A stretch of DNA of 64,000 bases from Callipepla californica brunnescens (Eukaryota > Chordata > Aves > Galliformes > Odontophoridae). The notes below the pieces were generated by a model. That model ran no database searches, was not told the origin of the DNA, and was given only the letters and a program-made list of their open reading frames with translations. Position 1 is the first letter of the stretch; every line of letters starts with the position of its first letter. The position numbers were made by a program, and so were the translations under genes. Location: NCBI GenBank assembly GCA_023055505.1, contig JALIRH010000006.1:22169105-22233104 (forward strand), given 5' to 3'. Positions 44,546 through 58,500 of this stretch are shown here, in pieces.

Positions 44546-44789
44546 ACTTACAGAAGCTGTGTTCATGAACACTGATTTTGTAACAGCATGAGGTCCCAAG
44601 AAGCCCTTACACCTGGCATGTGGGATATAGCTGGAGTCAGATAGTGCTACTGACCTGTGTCCAGTTTCCTTTTTGCCATTATTCCCACTTCTCTATTTTC
44701 ACAAGTCCCATATTTGCCAAAATTGGTCCTGAAGACCCATATATACTACACATACTTTCAAAAATGTTTAAGAGATGCCTGAGTCACAG

Positions 44790-45335
44790 AAGCTGAATCA
44801 CAGAATGATTGAGATTGGAAGGGAATTCCAGAGATCAGCTTGGCTAACTCCTCTGGTCAAGAAGGGCTACTGCAGAAGATAGTTTAGGACCAGATCCAGA
44901 CAAATTCTGAATATCTCTAAATATGTAGTGTTCACAGCATTTCTAGTCAACCTGTGCCAGTGTTTCACCACAATAACCATAGGAACATTTCTTTACATTC
45001 AGATGGAACACCCTGTGTTTCAATTTATATGCACATTGATTCTCATTGTCACTGGGCACCACTGAATGGAAGGAGGCTCCCTCATCTCTATAGCCTTCCT
45101 TCTGAAATTTATATACCACGATGAAATTCACCCTGAGACATCTCCAAGCTGAATACTCACATCTGTCCTCATATGAGGGATATCTCAGCAGCCTTAACCA
45201 TCTCTGTGACCTTACAGTGAACTAACTTTAGTAGCTCCATATCTCGGGAACCAAGAACTGGAGCCAACAGTCCATGTGTGGCCTTAATCAGTGCTGAGTA
45301 TGAGGGTAGGATCACCTGACTCATATTGTATTGGC
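44790..45335 (-). mobile_element. CR1-type LINE 3' end, antisense
   Basis: It begins on the + strand with AATCACAGAATGATTGAGAT and TTGGAAGGGAATTCCAGAGA, the reverse complement of a CR1 3' terminus. It continues with AACCTGTGCCAGTGTTTCAC and CACTGGGCACCACTGAATGG. It is head-to-head in orientation with the preceding sense copy. Confidence 0.85.
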
Positions 45336-45804
45336 AAAATTGCCATAATTAAACTTTACTGTTGCAAGGGCAAAGAGAAATTCTTAAAAAAATATGAGCA
45401 AAAGAGCGAAAAATGCTATGTCATCACTCCTTGCCCTATTGTCCAAATATAGTTGTGCATATTTATTTATTTATTTATCGCTGTCACCCCAGCTAGTTTA
45501 AATCTTACACTCAGAGAAGATCAAATAGAAGTTGAAAGTAGTGGTAAACCTAAGGCAGTGTCATGTTCTAGTGCACCTTTACTCATACACATAGTTTTAT
45601 TTATTTCAGAGGGACTAGTCATGTGTGGACTAGGCTTCTATAGTACAAGAAGTGACTCAACCCTCTCAGAGCCCTGTTGATCTATACTTATGTGCAAATG
45701 ATGATCAAAATACATTTTGAAAATTACTAAATGATTATCTGAATCTTATTCACATTTCAATGCATCAGTGTTCACATCAGAATTTAGCTCATTCCAGCAG
45801 TCAT
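45336..45804. other. Flank, no gene seen
   Basis: AT-rich sequence with a (TTTA)n microsatellite at 45461-45479. The 75-codon frame at 45453-45680 starts inside this repeat and is not a gene. Confidence 0.5.
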
Positions 45805-46030
45805 AAAATAAAAAAATCATAGAAAATTAATTGAAAAAAAAAGATGCTTATCAAATCCAACCATCATCTAAGTCCATGAAAACATGCCCATAAGTGCTAC
45901 ACTGACAAGTCTTTAAATACTTCCAGGGATGGTGACTCTATTATTTCTCTATGTAGCCCATTTCAGAGCCTCATCTTTTCGCAGAAATCCTGATGTAACT
46001 TGAGACTGTTTCCACATGCTCTAATTATGT
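45805..46030 (-). mobile_element. Degraded CR1 3' fragment, antisense
   Basis: The + strand reads AAATCATAGAAAATTAATTG, then TCAAATCCAACCATCATCTA, then TACTTCCAGGGATGGTGACT and GTAGCCCATTTCAGAGCCTC. This order is typical of the complement of a CR1 3' end and ORF2 end. Diverged. Confidence 0.75.
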
Positions 46031-49000
46031 ACCTATACTCAGTAGAAATCACATTGAATTTTCAGGGCAACAAAGGGTCCTTGTAAGTGGCCAAAATGGT
46101 AGAAATATAACATTAGTATCACAATTTTGTTTTCAGAAGTCTCAAGGTATACAACTAAAATTATACTCTTGATAAGAGTCTTGATTTTCAGTACAGTGGG
46201 GGTCTTACCCACCTTGTGTCCAGGGTGAAATCACTGTTCATCAGTAAATTCTTATGTAGACCATTCATGCAAAAAGCAAGTACCTGACGTTACCATATTC
46301 GGTGAATGTTGCAGTTAGTGAAATCAAGCTAAGTCACTGCTCTGCTCATTCAAGGCTGCATGCTGTCTTTTGAATATAGTAATAACAAAAATGTCATTCT
46401 GAATCCAATAAGATATTGTATATTCCTCTGTCTGAAATTGACATTATTTTGATTCCTCTCTCACCCTCTGCACTGGTGTTAGAACTCACTGTATTTTAGA
46501 ATATACTCTTAGAAATGTCATTGCATTTCTGGGCAACTTAATGGAAATCTTCTGTAGCTTTGATTTTTCTTCATTACACTGTTATTTATTTAGCTTATAT
46601 GACTGAACACTGATAAATTGGACTTTGCTCACATTCCATATCTCATTGGTTTAAATTACAGTTCTTAAACCTTCCAGTAACCAAAAGCTGAACTGGAGAG
46701 ATTACATCTTTGATAAGATTACAATCCCCTCATGTAAGTAATATTAAAATTGACTCTGTGAATATAATCAAGAATATGTCTGGTTATCTTTAATTGATCT
46801 CCCTGGAAAGATAGTACAAACTGTGAATGAAATTGAAGCATATTACAAATCAAAGCAATAATATAAAATCATGGAATAAAACAAAATAGCAATTTATGCC
46901 TATCTTAGATTTTTAAAGTTATAGTTTGTCTCTAACTGACAGGAGAGGTTATCTCCTGTTTGTGGAAACAGTAAGTAAAATGAGACAACCAGTACAACCC
47001 AAAATGACATATTTAATATTTAAAGATGTTGAAAAAAGTTTTCAGTCTTTGTGTAAATTATCAGTCGTATTAGATTTGTGAAAAAAATCGGGATCGAAAG
47101 TAACATTCCCATAAGTTGTTCTTGGGCATTATCATTCACAGTGGGGTCAAGAAATTTAAATTTTATTTGTTTTTTCATTATTATTATTTGAGATTATCCC
47201 AATACACAAATTTTAGCTACCTGACACATTTTCTTGTGGGCTAGATATCCTAATTCCGTCCACTTAAAATTAAAAAAAAAATCATAAAATTCATTTGATA
47301 CCAGTGACATCTAGGTATGTGTTTGTAAGGTCCCTCAGTGTGTGTCTTCTTTTATGAGATGTACTGCATAATGTCCACTGCCATAATGGGTTAGATGCGA
47401 GAGAGAGCAGCCAACATAGTTCATCCATGAAAATTTTCCATAAGCATTGCAAGACAAATTGCAAATTACTTGAGTGGATCAGATTCCTATTTAAATATTT
47501 TCTGATTCAAATCTAAAATATTTGTTCAGAAAATGTATGTATTCTTTTCTGATCCACTAAAAGACAAGCTAATGCTGATTATCAAAATAAATTTATGGTT
47601 CTCTCAAATACCATTTGAAACAAATTATTTGATGTCCAAAACAATTTTCACTGTAGAAAATAAACAGAGAAGACAGCCTCTGCTTTGAAGAGGTCAGGAT
47701 AAAATCCAAGATGGGTCAAAATGAATGCAATAAGCAGCACAGTAAGGAGAAGGAAAAATGAAAACACAAGAGTGAAAAATTTTAATAGCTCATTGGCTTG
47801 TCAAACACACTCATCTTGGTACTTACAAATTGTTTAGAAGTTTCTTCTTGTATTTTCGTTCCTGACTACGTTTCATTTTATGTCAGTATGAAAAGAAGAC
47901 AGACATGTAATAGTAGTATATGTCAATCCAGGGGTGCTGGGTTTCAGCAGTGAGAAAGGTTTTTCCTCACAAATGCTGTACAGTTGCTGTTCTTTTTTCA
48001 TTTAAGTTGATAAACCATCTGACAAAAGAAAACCTGCAGAGTTGTTGCATGTTGTCAACCAGAACAAATTATAACATTTACCTAATGCTGTAAAAATTGA
48101 CATGTGTTTTCCTCTTTCCCTCTGAACTATTCTAGCCTTGTGTAATGTGGGGCAGCTTTGCTTTTGACATCTAGAAACCTTCCACTTCATGAAGTTCTTG
48201 TATTTCTCTCTGTTTTCACATTTAAAATCTGCTGGGCTTGATTCTCCAAAATCTATACAGTGACTGAGGTTTTTCCATTCAAAGTGTATTAATGTTGTTT
48301 CTTTCATCTGTAAATATATTTTTTAGAGCATTCTGCTTTTGTTTGAAAATCTAGACTTTAGATTTAGATTCTTTTTTTGTTTTTAAGAACTTGTAGTGAG
48401 AGGAACTTCCAGAGATAGTTATGACTTCATGTTGGTTTTACTTTTAATCAGAAGACTGAAAGTTCAGTTTGAGAACATGAAAGAACCTGCAAAGAATAGT
48501 TCAAATTAGGTTGAAGGTAAAACTTTCAGCTGGATATTAGGAAAGGTTACCTTTGCAGTTAAGGAGTGGAGAATAAATACTGATAAAGATAGTAGGACCC
48601 GTACAGTTTTTTTGCATGTGATATTAACAGATTCCTTAATTGTGTCAATAAAAGGGTGTGCTATTTACTTTTGATAAGTAATGGTGATATTTCAAGATAG
48701 TAAAAGAACATGACTCAGAACAAAAAGATAAGCAAAAACAAGTTTATGAATTCTAATTTTAAAAGAGAACACATTTTTTTTTAAAGCAATCTAGGCAGAA
48801 AAATCTCAGAGATGCTTAACGTTCAGAACAGTCTCCTGCAAAAACTCACTAGTATATACGATATAGATAAGGGGAAAAAAAAAAACAACTAAGAAAAAGG
48901 CTGAGTTCAGGTTCGTATAACACAATTGGGGAACATGCATGTTGTACAACAGTGCAAGAAAATTCTCTGTAGCATAGAGAATAAAATATAACAACAAAAA

Positions 49001-49678
49001 TTACCTGGAGAAGTGAAAATATGTTGCTATGCGTAGTACCATAGTTTTGAAAAAAACTTACTGACTTGCTGATACGATCTTAGCTGTACGTTTTAAAAAG
49101 ATTTGGGGACTGTTTTAGAGAAATTAAAAAATTAAGACATGAAAGAAAGCAGAAAAAAGAAGAAACATTTTCTTCTTTGATGACTGTGTGAATGCAGATG
49201 ACTGGATAAATTTGAGAAGCTTTGACTCTTACAGGTTTAACTTTGAGCAGTTAAGAGTGCTAGTTAGTGAAAGCATTTGAGACAAAAAATCTCATGGCAG
49301 AATCATAATCAAAGAACATCATTCATGTTCTTCACATTCATGGAAGGTAAAATCATACCAGAAAAGGTACAGAGAAAAGAGCATAAACAAATGAATTGAA
49401 AGTTTTCTTTATATTAGATGACCTGAAGTTATCTAATTTGGCCTCAGAGATGAAGACTGAGAGACAAATAGATGTATTCTGTATTTCTTCTGGGAGACTA
49501 AAATCCATGATTTACAGAGAGGGAGAACTTAAGTAAAAATCCTTTCTCAGAAGAATTTATCAGCTTTTCTTGCTCAAAAGACAAGTAACACTAGGAGAGT
49601 TGTGTGGTGCCACTGCCAATGCTAGCATGTTGAGTATGCAGCACACACAGATTGCAGAAAAGATGAGGACAGGGTCTG
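46031..49678. other. Flank, no gene seen
   Basis: AT-rich unique sequence. The 101-codon minus-strand frame at 48002-48307 is unrecognised and probably chance. Confidence 0.5.
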
Positions 49679-49680
49679 TA

Positions 49681-50219
49681 GGTCCCTCTGAAAATAATGC
49701 CTTCTATTTATTTTCATGGAAATTACAATAGATACAAAAAAGCACAATAACACTATTTCTTAGAGCAAATTCTCAGACACAGAACACTATTTTTCAACTG
49801 TCTTCATGGTTATCTGTGCTTTTTTTTTTTTTTTTTGCCAGGAATAAGCAAGAACTTACATACTGAGTTCTTAAAAATCTGCATGGTCATCTGGAACACT
49901 GCCACTTCTGAATGTCACTACCCACTGCTTCACTGCTAACATGCATTATTTGCTCTCCATAAATATTGTGCAAGCTTTAGTGAATGTCAGTGGGTGTAAT
50001 TTTTTCCACATGGAGAAATTCAGTGACACAGCTTTGCTTCATAAGACCTTCCACATCAGACGCCATTTTGTCAGACTGCCCTTCTGATGCCATACAGCAA
50101 CAAATTTACGGAATATTGGTGAGAAGAATCAACTTATACTGCTATACCATCAACATCCGCCTCTGATGTTTTTGGTAAACATAATAAAATAGGAGGCATT
50201 ACTTTGAGAGCATCCCTTG
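49681..50219 (-). mobile_element. Non-autonomous mariner-type DNA transposon (Galluhop/Mariner1_GG-like)
   Basis: Terminal inverted repeats are visible: the left end GGTCCCTCTGAAAATAATGC and the right end, in complement, GGGATGCTCTCAAAGTAATGC. Each is followed by CTTCT or CTCCT. TA dinucleotides flank both ends (49679-49680 and 50220-50221), as expected for Tc1/mariner insertion. At 539 bp it is too short for a transposase gene, and the interior (including T17 at 49820-49836) is interrupted. From memory, the segment at 49980-50166 resembles the 5' part of the chicken Mariner1_GG element in antisense. It is an internally deleted, immobile copy. Confidence 0.85.
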
Positions 50220-50221
50220 TA

Positions 50222-53200
50222 TTTCACTTCAGCTATAAAGATTTGGAATGATAAAGAGTTATGCAAAAGAGATAGGAGATAAAGTGGGTTAGTACAACAT
50301 TGAGGACATATTTCCAATTTTACTTGAATAAAAGACTATCTAAGAATGAGATGGTATGGAAAGTTAAACTTTTACGCTAATCTTCCAGTCATCTTTTATA
50401 GTCTTTGGGCTGCACTTGGATAAATAAAGTCTCTATTGTTTAAATGTGTTATCTCACTTTGGTTTAGTTAGCATCATTGTGGAGTAAGGGTAACACATTT
50501 GAAGCCATGTTAATTGACCATGTTTTCATCTCCTTACCCCTGATGTTTTCTCCTGAGGCTAACTGAGCCTAAAATGCAGTAGCCTATTTTGTCAAGGGCT
50601 TTTTAATTGTGTTAAAGTCTCCTGAGCAGGCACCGTTAAGTTTCCCTTATAGCCTGAACATGGTGTAAACAGTGATTGCAGAATTTTTGCAAACCTTTTG
50701 GTACTGGATGAATATCCTTTACGTATATCCTCTCAGCTGAAAAATTCAATATAAAAATGGGTTTTCATCTGATTAATTTTATTTTGTAAGAACTAGGAAG
50801 TTGTAAATTGGTTTCAAAAATTAGGCTTCCATGGGAAAACTTTGATTAAATACCCAGAAACAATAAATCATTTATAAAACTAAGATAAGAAAAATACAGT
50901 TTTTTTCTTTATGGATGATCTTTTGTGTGGGAAGCAGCACATAAAAGATTGAAATAAGACAGAGAAATAACATTTACAAAATTACAACTGTTCTTTATGA
51001 ATGCATATTAAAATAAATTGGTTACTCTTTACACTCCGAAAATGACGACATAAAAAAACCCACCAAAAAAACTATTCCTTTAATTTCAAGCAATATTGTC
51101 TATGTTCTTGTTTTTAAATAGCTAAAGCATATAATAAATGATTGATGGAAATATATTGTAAAATGATCACTTTATTTTCTGTTAAAGATTAGCTCAGAGG
51201 AAATGTACTTTTGGATGGTACCTAAACAGCCATTTTCAGTTATACCTAAATTAAATCATAGTCTTCACCGTTACATTTCCCTGTTACATATTTAAAATCA
51301 AACCTACATTTTCTATATGAATCCCAAAATCTAGAATTATCTATAAATTGATATAAAAACATTTATTTTGTGAAATTCACAATAACTTTCTGCTCTGATG
51401 ACATGTATGACAATGGATAAACTACTTTAGAAAAGGTACATCAACAAAGTATTGTATTTGGTTCCTAAAAATTAATTTTTATTAGCAGTTTTGATTTTGT
51501 TGATAAATTTTTACCTGCACTGAAAATATACTGAATATAACTACACAGAGAATGTAGTGCTGTTTCCTTTTTTTTTTTTTTTTCGAAGATGCATGTCACA
51601 GATTTTTTTTCTGCATTGGAATGAAATGAATACAACATGGTCTGGGCCATGAAGAGGAATTTCTGTTGCTACTTTCACACGGATTTTAAATAATAACAGT
51701 AACATTTTGCAGAATAATTAATAGGGTCTGTGAAAAGTCCTGACACACCAGCAACAGTAATTTCTAGACTGTGAGTAATTTAAGACATACAAACCAAATG
51801 CATCTTTCTCTGAGATAATGAAAACAAAAGAACACTAAATAGCCATATATAAGTAGGCATACTTTTTCATCCTTCTTGATTTTTGAGAATATTATTTTTT
51901 TCCTGGAATCTTGCTTAACTTGTTTAGAGTGTTGTTATTCAAATCAAAGAGATTTTTAAGTCTTTTGAACTTTTCCTGAAGATAACATTCTGTCACCTCT
52001 GTGCTAAATTCGTTTGTATTACTTCTGTCACATCAGCTGAAAACAGTAAAGGTACTGTAAAAAATGATCTCACCAAAACTGACAAGCTCAGTGAAACACA
52101 TTTACAGAAGTGGAACTGTGGGGACTGTGGGAAAAATTTTGTCTAGTAAGAACTGGAGAACAAAGATCTAATGTGGACTGGGAACAAACACAGAGTAGAG
52201 AGAAAAGAATGAGATCATTAGGTCAAGTCCTTCAATCAGCTTGTCTATTTTTCAGTCTCAGGCTAACTAACTGACTAAAGTATATTATTACTCTTCAATC
52301 ACGCCTCAAATCTGCAAGACTCTTGATGTCTAGAAACTCTGAATTGTTTTGCATGATTTATGCAGTTCATATTTCAAGTAAAGAGCTGTAGTTTTCTCAG
52401 CACCCATTAGCTTACAGAGGAGTTAGGTGCTAGGGTTAAAGCAAGAACGACACTATCTCTGTTCAAATAGATCTTATTTTGATTTCTGAAGTTTAATCAT
52501 TTTGTAAAATAGATAATATTAAAAATGCTATGTGAAAAAATTATGTAGACAGAACCAAATCTGCATAACAAAATTGAATTAATTAGAAAAAGCCTTCATA
52601 CCCTACACTATGATTTAATGTGACTTTGAGGATATGAAATCTCTGAGATAATCATTTTGAAAACAGGAGGGTTATTTTTTAGTTTGAATGTATAAAAACT
52701 ATTATAAATAACAAGATGGCAGTCAACTAAATAGTAGTATATCTGCAAATGCATGGGGTAGAATGAGACAAAGAAGTCCATCTGCATATCCATTGTCCAT
52801 TACCATTAGTTATCTCATTTGGCAAACTCAAGATGAATCATTTGTGTCTGGTAGCTCTTGCGCAGAAAAGATCACAGAAGCAGCATGTTGAAACCCTAGG
52901 AAGTCAGTGTCCCAGGAGGTTTTTGCTAGTTAAGAGAGAAGTGGGAAGCCTGAGTTACAAGAAGCAATGCAGTCCTGTTCAGAATAAGAAATGGGAAATA
53001 AACATGGGAAGAAGGAAAAACAAAAATATAAGAGGAATTTGAGACCAAAAAAGTTCTAAAAATCTTAAACATTGGCCTAGCTACTTGTATGAAACCAACG
53101 TTTGGAAGATGTTCTAAACATCTCAATTGTTAGATCTCCTTTTCAGTTCTATATGGGTAAAGCAATATATTAAATCTTTCTGGGAAGAATTGACATAAGA

Positions 53201-55029
53201 AAATATTCCCTGTGATATTCTTTTCCTGTTTTATTTCAAGCAGGATAACTTTTCATATGGAGCTAATATGACTACTGTCAAATGGCAGGAACTTTTTCTT
53301 CTGATGTGGAAAATCTGATGTTCAATCCATTTTTTTTAACAGGAAATAATAAATGATCTAATTGTGCAGCATGGTGACAGTTAAAGAATTCTGCTTTGTT
53401 ATGAATTGTTTTCCTAATCCTGAGCGCAATCTTTCAAAGCAAATAAATGAATGAGAGTAATCTCTAGTCTCTCAAAGGAGTGTCACTGTAACTGAAGGAA
53501 CATTTGGCATATGGATATATCTTATCCATCACTGCTACCCAAGGTAAACGTACAAAAATGTATCCCTCCAATTAGACAACAAAAGAAGAATTAAAATATG
53601 CTTCACCATCTTTAATATTCATAATTATATCAGATAATTTATCTTCCTTTTCTAATTGCATATGGTTATTTTTATTTAAGTGGTCTTTATTTTTGTTTAT
53701 GGTGAATCCATTGTGTTTAAATTGTTGTCAGCATCCTTTATTTTTCAATTGACGTCATAGTGGGGAGTCTGGCAAGGTCATTATTCCTCATAACTGCTGC
53801 TCTGTTCAACTAACAGGAGTTATAACCACACAAGCTTTAAATGGCTGACAGCACACTAAACATTAAGGTAATTAGCTTTCCTTTTTCTTCTACTTTTTTT
53901 TTTTTCTGATTTTCCAAAAAGTTTTTTTTTTTTTTTTCTGTTAAAATACTCTCACAAGAAACTTCTGGTCACTCAGATGAAAAGAAAATTAAAAAATTCT
54001 GTATAGTGATACCTAGGTAATTCTTTCAGATTTTGGAAATTATTGGATGTTAAAAATTTAAAATTTGAGTGTTAGAACATGCAGATGGAAAAAATCCATG
54101 AAATTTTTTCAAGTAAACACATCAACATGTATAGATATGCTGAGTACTGGTACATGGAAGTGCTTAATATACTGAAAAAACAGGCCTATTTAATGTCAAA
54201 AAACAAAATTCACCATATTCAATCACTTCCCTCCCTCCAGTTTTATGTTGATGGTTAGCGCTTCCATATTATTATTTATTATGACTGCATATAAACAAAT
54301 GCTAATCTTTAACAGATTTTTTATAAATGACTCTGAGAATCCTTTTTGAATATTTGACATTATAATCCCACCTGGTTACTGTCCTCTTGTTTTTTACATT
54401 AAATTTCTTGATACCTGGATCCCTCCTCCTACATTCAATTGCACACATCCTTTCTCCTCATAAGGCAGTGCTCATATACTCATGTAAAATGCATATACTG
54501 AGTGTCTACCTATGACATTGCAGTTTTACAGACATCTTTTTGGCTGAAAATTGAACAAAGGACCCTTATTCATTTACCAACAAGTTGAAAATGAATTAGA
54601 TTTCTTCTGACACTTCTGTTGATGGTGGATATGACCCTCTGTAACCTCATCCATCCAATATCATTAACTCAACTTTCATTAACAGAAAGAATCTTCCTGT
54701 GAAACTAGTATGGGAAGAAAATCTTTAATAGAGATGCAAAAATATAAATAAAATAATTTTAATTTATTTTGAGAAATGTGTGTCGTTGAACTTTTATACT
54801 TACTGACTTGAATAGGCATTCAAATTCACATATAATATTCGAAGAGCATAAATATAATGATATAAAAATATCTCTGCACAGTCTTTGCCCAATTTATTGA
54901 GATCTTGTTTCTAAATAAGTGAATGCTGAAAGATTTGTTCTTTATGCTACTCATGAAAAAAAGAATATCCGGAAATTATACTATAAAGTATAAAAGTTTA
55001 GTAAAAACTTGCATATAATAAACATACTG
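50222..55029. other. Flank, no gene seen
   Basis: AT-rich unique sequence with several T-runs (51568-51584, 53895-53938). I recognise no exon or repeat family. Confidence 0.5.
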
Positions 55030-55500
55030 TAGCTAATGGAGGACCTCACACCAGAGCATGTGGATATATCCTGATGGAACTGGCTTGTAGAGAGCTTATG
55101 CTGGAGATAATTTATCCTTGAGGACTGCAGTCCATGGAGAAAGCTGCACTTTAACAGGGTAGTATTAGCAAGGAATTACAGGGAACAACTGCTGTGTAAG
55201 CCTCATTCCACATTTGCCTGCACTGTTTGGGGTGTGGAGGAAGTAGAGGTGATAGAAATGAAGGAATGAAGATAAACCTGGGAAGAGTGGAGCGCAGGAA
55301 TATGATGTTACTTTAATTATCCTTGTTTCTCACCATCTAAATCTGTTTCAATTTCCCACATATTAAAAAGATGTTCCACAAGTCATGATAGTAAATCACA
55401 AGTGAACTCTTCACTGACAAGCTTTTTTCACATTATTTTCTCCCACTGTGCAGTTGAGGAGAGGGACAGGGAGGTAGGTGTCTGGCCAAGATCAAATAAT
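55030..55500 (+). mobile_element. Degraded endogenous-retrovirus LTR
   Basis: The motif order matches an avian ERV LTR I know from memory. It runs 'ATGTGGATATATCCTGATGG', then 'TATCCTTGAGGACTGCAGTC', 'CCATGGAGAAAGC', a G/A-rich block at about 55225-55295, 'TTATCCTTGTTTCTCACCAT', and 'TGTGCAGTTGAGGAGAGGGA' near the 3' end. It differs from the LTR at 14031. The 5' and 3' termini are eroded and no viral coding sequence is attached. Confidence 0.6.
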
Positions 55501-58500
55501 AATAGTCAGAAGAAAAAGTTTGTAAATCTATCTACTAACTTTGTCAAAAGATGAGCAGATCATAAGTTCATATCAAAAAGAACTCATCTTTTAAGAAATC
55601 ACTTGTTCTTGGATAAGTATAATCTCACTCACACAACAAAATGAAAGGGACCCAATAGACCAAAAAAGAACACCTTTACTTATGATAATTCAAAAGGGAG
55701 ATTCAGAAGATATATTATTGTTTGGTATGAAATGCAAGACTGTTACTAGGCTTTTTTTCTATTGCTTTCATCTTTCTTTGATGATAAAATTCTTATTTTA
55801 AGCAATTTATATGAGAACACTGAAGAATCTAAATTTTAGAAAACTCTGATTTTTGGGATACGTTTTATGGAAACTCCGTGCTTTTAACTTATTCATATTC
55901 TTTCTCTAATTGAAACCTAATTTGTTTCTAAAATTTTTATGATAACAAGGCTCATTTAAAATTTGAAAGTTAAAAGTCCCATGTATCTAAATATAACCAT
56001 TGTATAACAACTTCCTGATTCCTTTACTGTATGAATAGTAAAAAAAAACATATAAAATATGACACAATTGCCTGATGCTATGCCTGGATGCTAAAATACA
56101 TATACATTTAAATATAATATAAAAAGCAACAATGACCAAAAAAATACTATGATTTGGAGAATTAATTAGGAATCTGGCAATGTTAAAGAAACATCCTTAT
56201 TTAACTAAAAAAAAAATTATCAAACAGGACAAAAATCAATTTTCAACGATGAAAAGTAAATGAGAAGAAAGAATAACTTTTCAGTTGTCCATTTAAAATA
56301 TAAAAAAGCCCTTTAAGAATAATTAAATTTTAAAAGGCTATTTGGAGAAGAGAAAAATAAGGGTGTTTGGATTTCTCAGAAACTGAATTTCAACTCCTAA
56401 TTTGCCCTGGGGAAAATAAAGGGAAACATTAGAAAACAAACTAAATGAAAGAGAAATACTTCTAACATTTAAAATCTTGTCAGAACTTTGTGCTAATAAG
56501 GAGAGCAAAAAATTGCTGTGATGCTGTAATAAATCTGTGACCCTACCACATATACAATAGTAGATCACCTATTCATGACTTCAAATCATTAAGAAGAGAA
56601 CATAAAAAAAGTATTAAAAGAATGAAAATATGAAGGTAATTTGGAATATGTCCAAGCTTAAAAGAGATTTTCTTTGCTTTTGCCCTGAAATTATGGAGAG
56701 AGGGATACACAACTCCCTAAACTGAACATAGAATGCAATGTGGTTCCATCTTCAGCTTGACAATGCTCATCACAACTGCTCATTGCTTCTAAGTCTGACT
56801 CACAATCAAGTGAAAATGAATTTATAACAAAGCATTGTTGAACATGATGAGAAGCTGGGATAACAAAGAGACTGTAGCTGTATGATACTGATGACGTACT
56901 TTGGTTGGAGCTACAGCTAAAATTTCAGCATAAACTGGTAAAAAAACTATATGACAAGCAGAGAATTAGGTTGAAATTCTCTTGAACTTTTTCATTTAAG
57001 ATTTTTCAATCAATACTTTAAGTGAAATATCTTTTTTATTGTCATTCTAAATATATCCATTTTCATTTTCTATCCTTTCTGAAGCACAGATTTGTTAAAC
57101 TGAAAATGAAGAAGCGTTACTACTCATCCTGCAGCTGGTGAAATAAAAGTGCTTGCATAGCAATTTTGATGCTCTGAGAAATGCTTCTGTGACACACTAT
57201 GTCAGCAAGTACATTTTGGTCACCGGACACAGCTAAGATTTGAATTGGTCATAATAAAAACTTCTCATTGTCTTTAGCACGATGTCCTCAGCACCCAGTA
57301 AGTGGCTTCTTTGTGTCTAAAACAGTAGTTTATAAAAGGACATAAAAATGAAACATATTTTCTTGTTTCCTTAGACATCAATTTCTTTTCATAGGGCATA
57401 ACTTGCCACTCAGCAAACTGGAAACCTGCTGATCACGTGAAATGTCCCTTCCAATTTCAACTTTATTTGGTTTAGTTGTTCACTAAAAACTAAATTAGGG
57501 TTTCAAAAGAATGGGTGCTTCTTTTGAAATGTCTTTCAAAGTGTCTAGAATAGATTATTAGCTTTTGAATTAAAACAGATAGTCTTTAATCTGAAACTAA
57601 AATCTAGAATCCCCATGTATGAACATCTGATGTTACACAGGAAGGTGGTCAGACATTTTAGGATAAGTTCTAAAGCTGTTACTTTCTTAACTGCTGATTA
57701 AAGGTCATGGGAAATATAGAATGCAGGGTTCTTCTGTAACTATTTAGAGAGGCTATAGACCAGGGTTTCTAAGAGCTAGAGTCCCTACAGATTTGATGTA
57801 CAGAATTATGAGGCATGCTGTATGAGGCAACTTTTCCCTTTTTTCCCCACATCTACTGTTATTACTTTATCTCCATTCACCTTCTGCCCACAGTCATTTT
57901 AGGGAACGCTAGTTCTTGATATTAAAACACCTAGAGGGAGGAGCTGGACACATGAATTGCCTGATGTCGTTGGGTTCTCACATCCCTTTCTGTACCTGCA
58001 ATGTTATGCTGCCAAAATTCCTTAGTAAATGACAGATGAAATCCAGAAACTACAGAAATCTAAGAGAAACTATAAAACTCTGGTTTCTTCCAGGTGCCTA
58101 TGTGTTCTAGATTACACTGACAGATTTGAGGACCTTTTAAAGCTGAAACAAACACATCTTGATTAAAGCATCAAATAAGTCATTACCAGTAATTAATTTT
58201 GTCTTCATATTTCTTTATGGAAGAGAAAGAAGAAAGCTTCATGTTTGATATTTTTGCTCTATGTTTGCAAACTATAGATTCCAGCACTTCTTCCATTTTA
58301 AAACAAGCATCTTTTATTGCCTCTACCTAATGCTTTATTGTTATTACTTTTAATCCCAGGGTACTTTCCTTGTGGTTAGGTGATTCACATTCTCCAAAAT
58401 AGAGCACTGGTGACTGAAGCCTCAATAGTTCTACAGATTCTGAAAGACTATAATAAAGCTTCAATAATGAAAACATATTTTGTGGAATTGTATTATAGAT

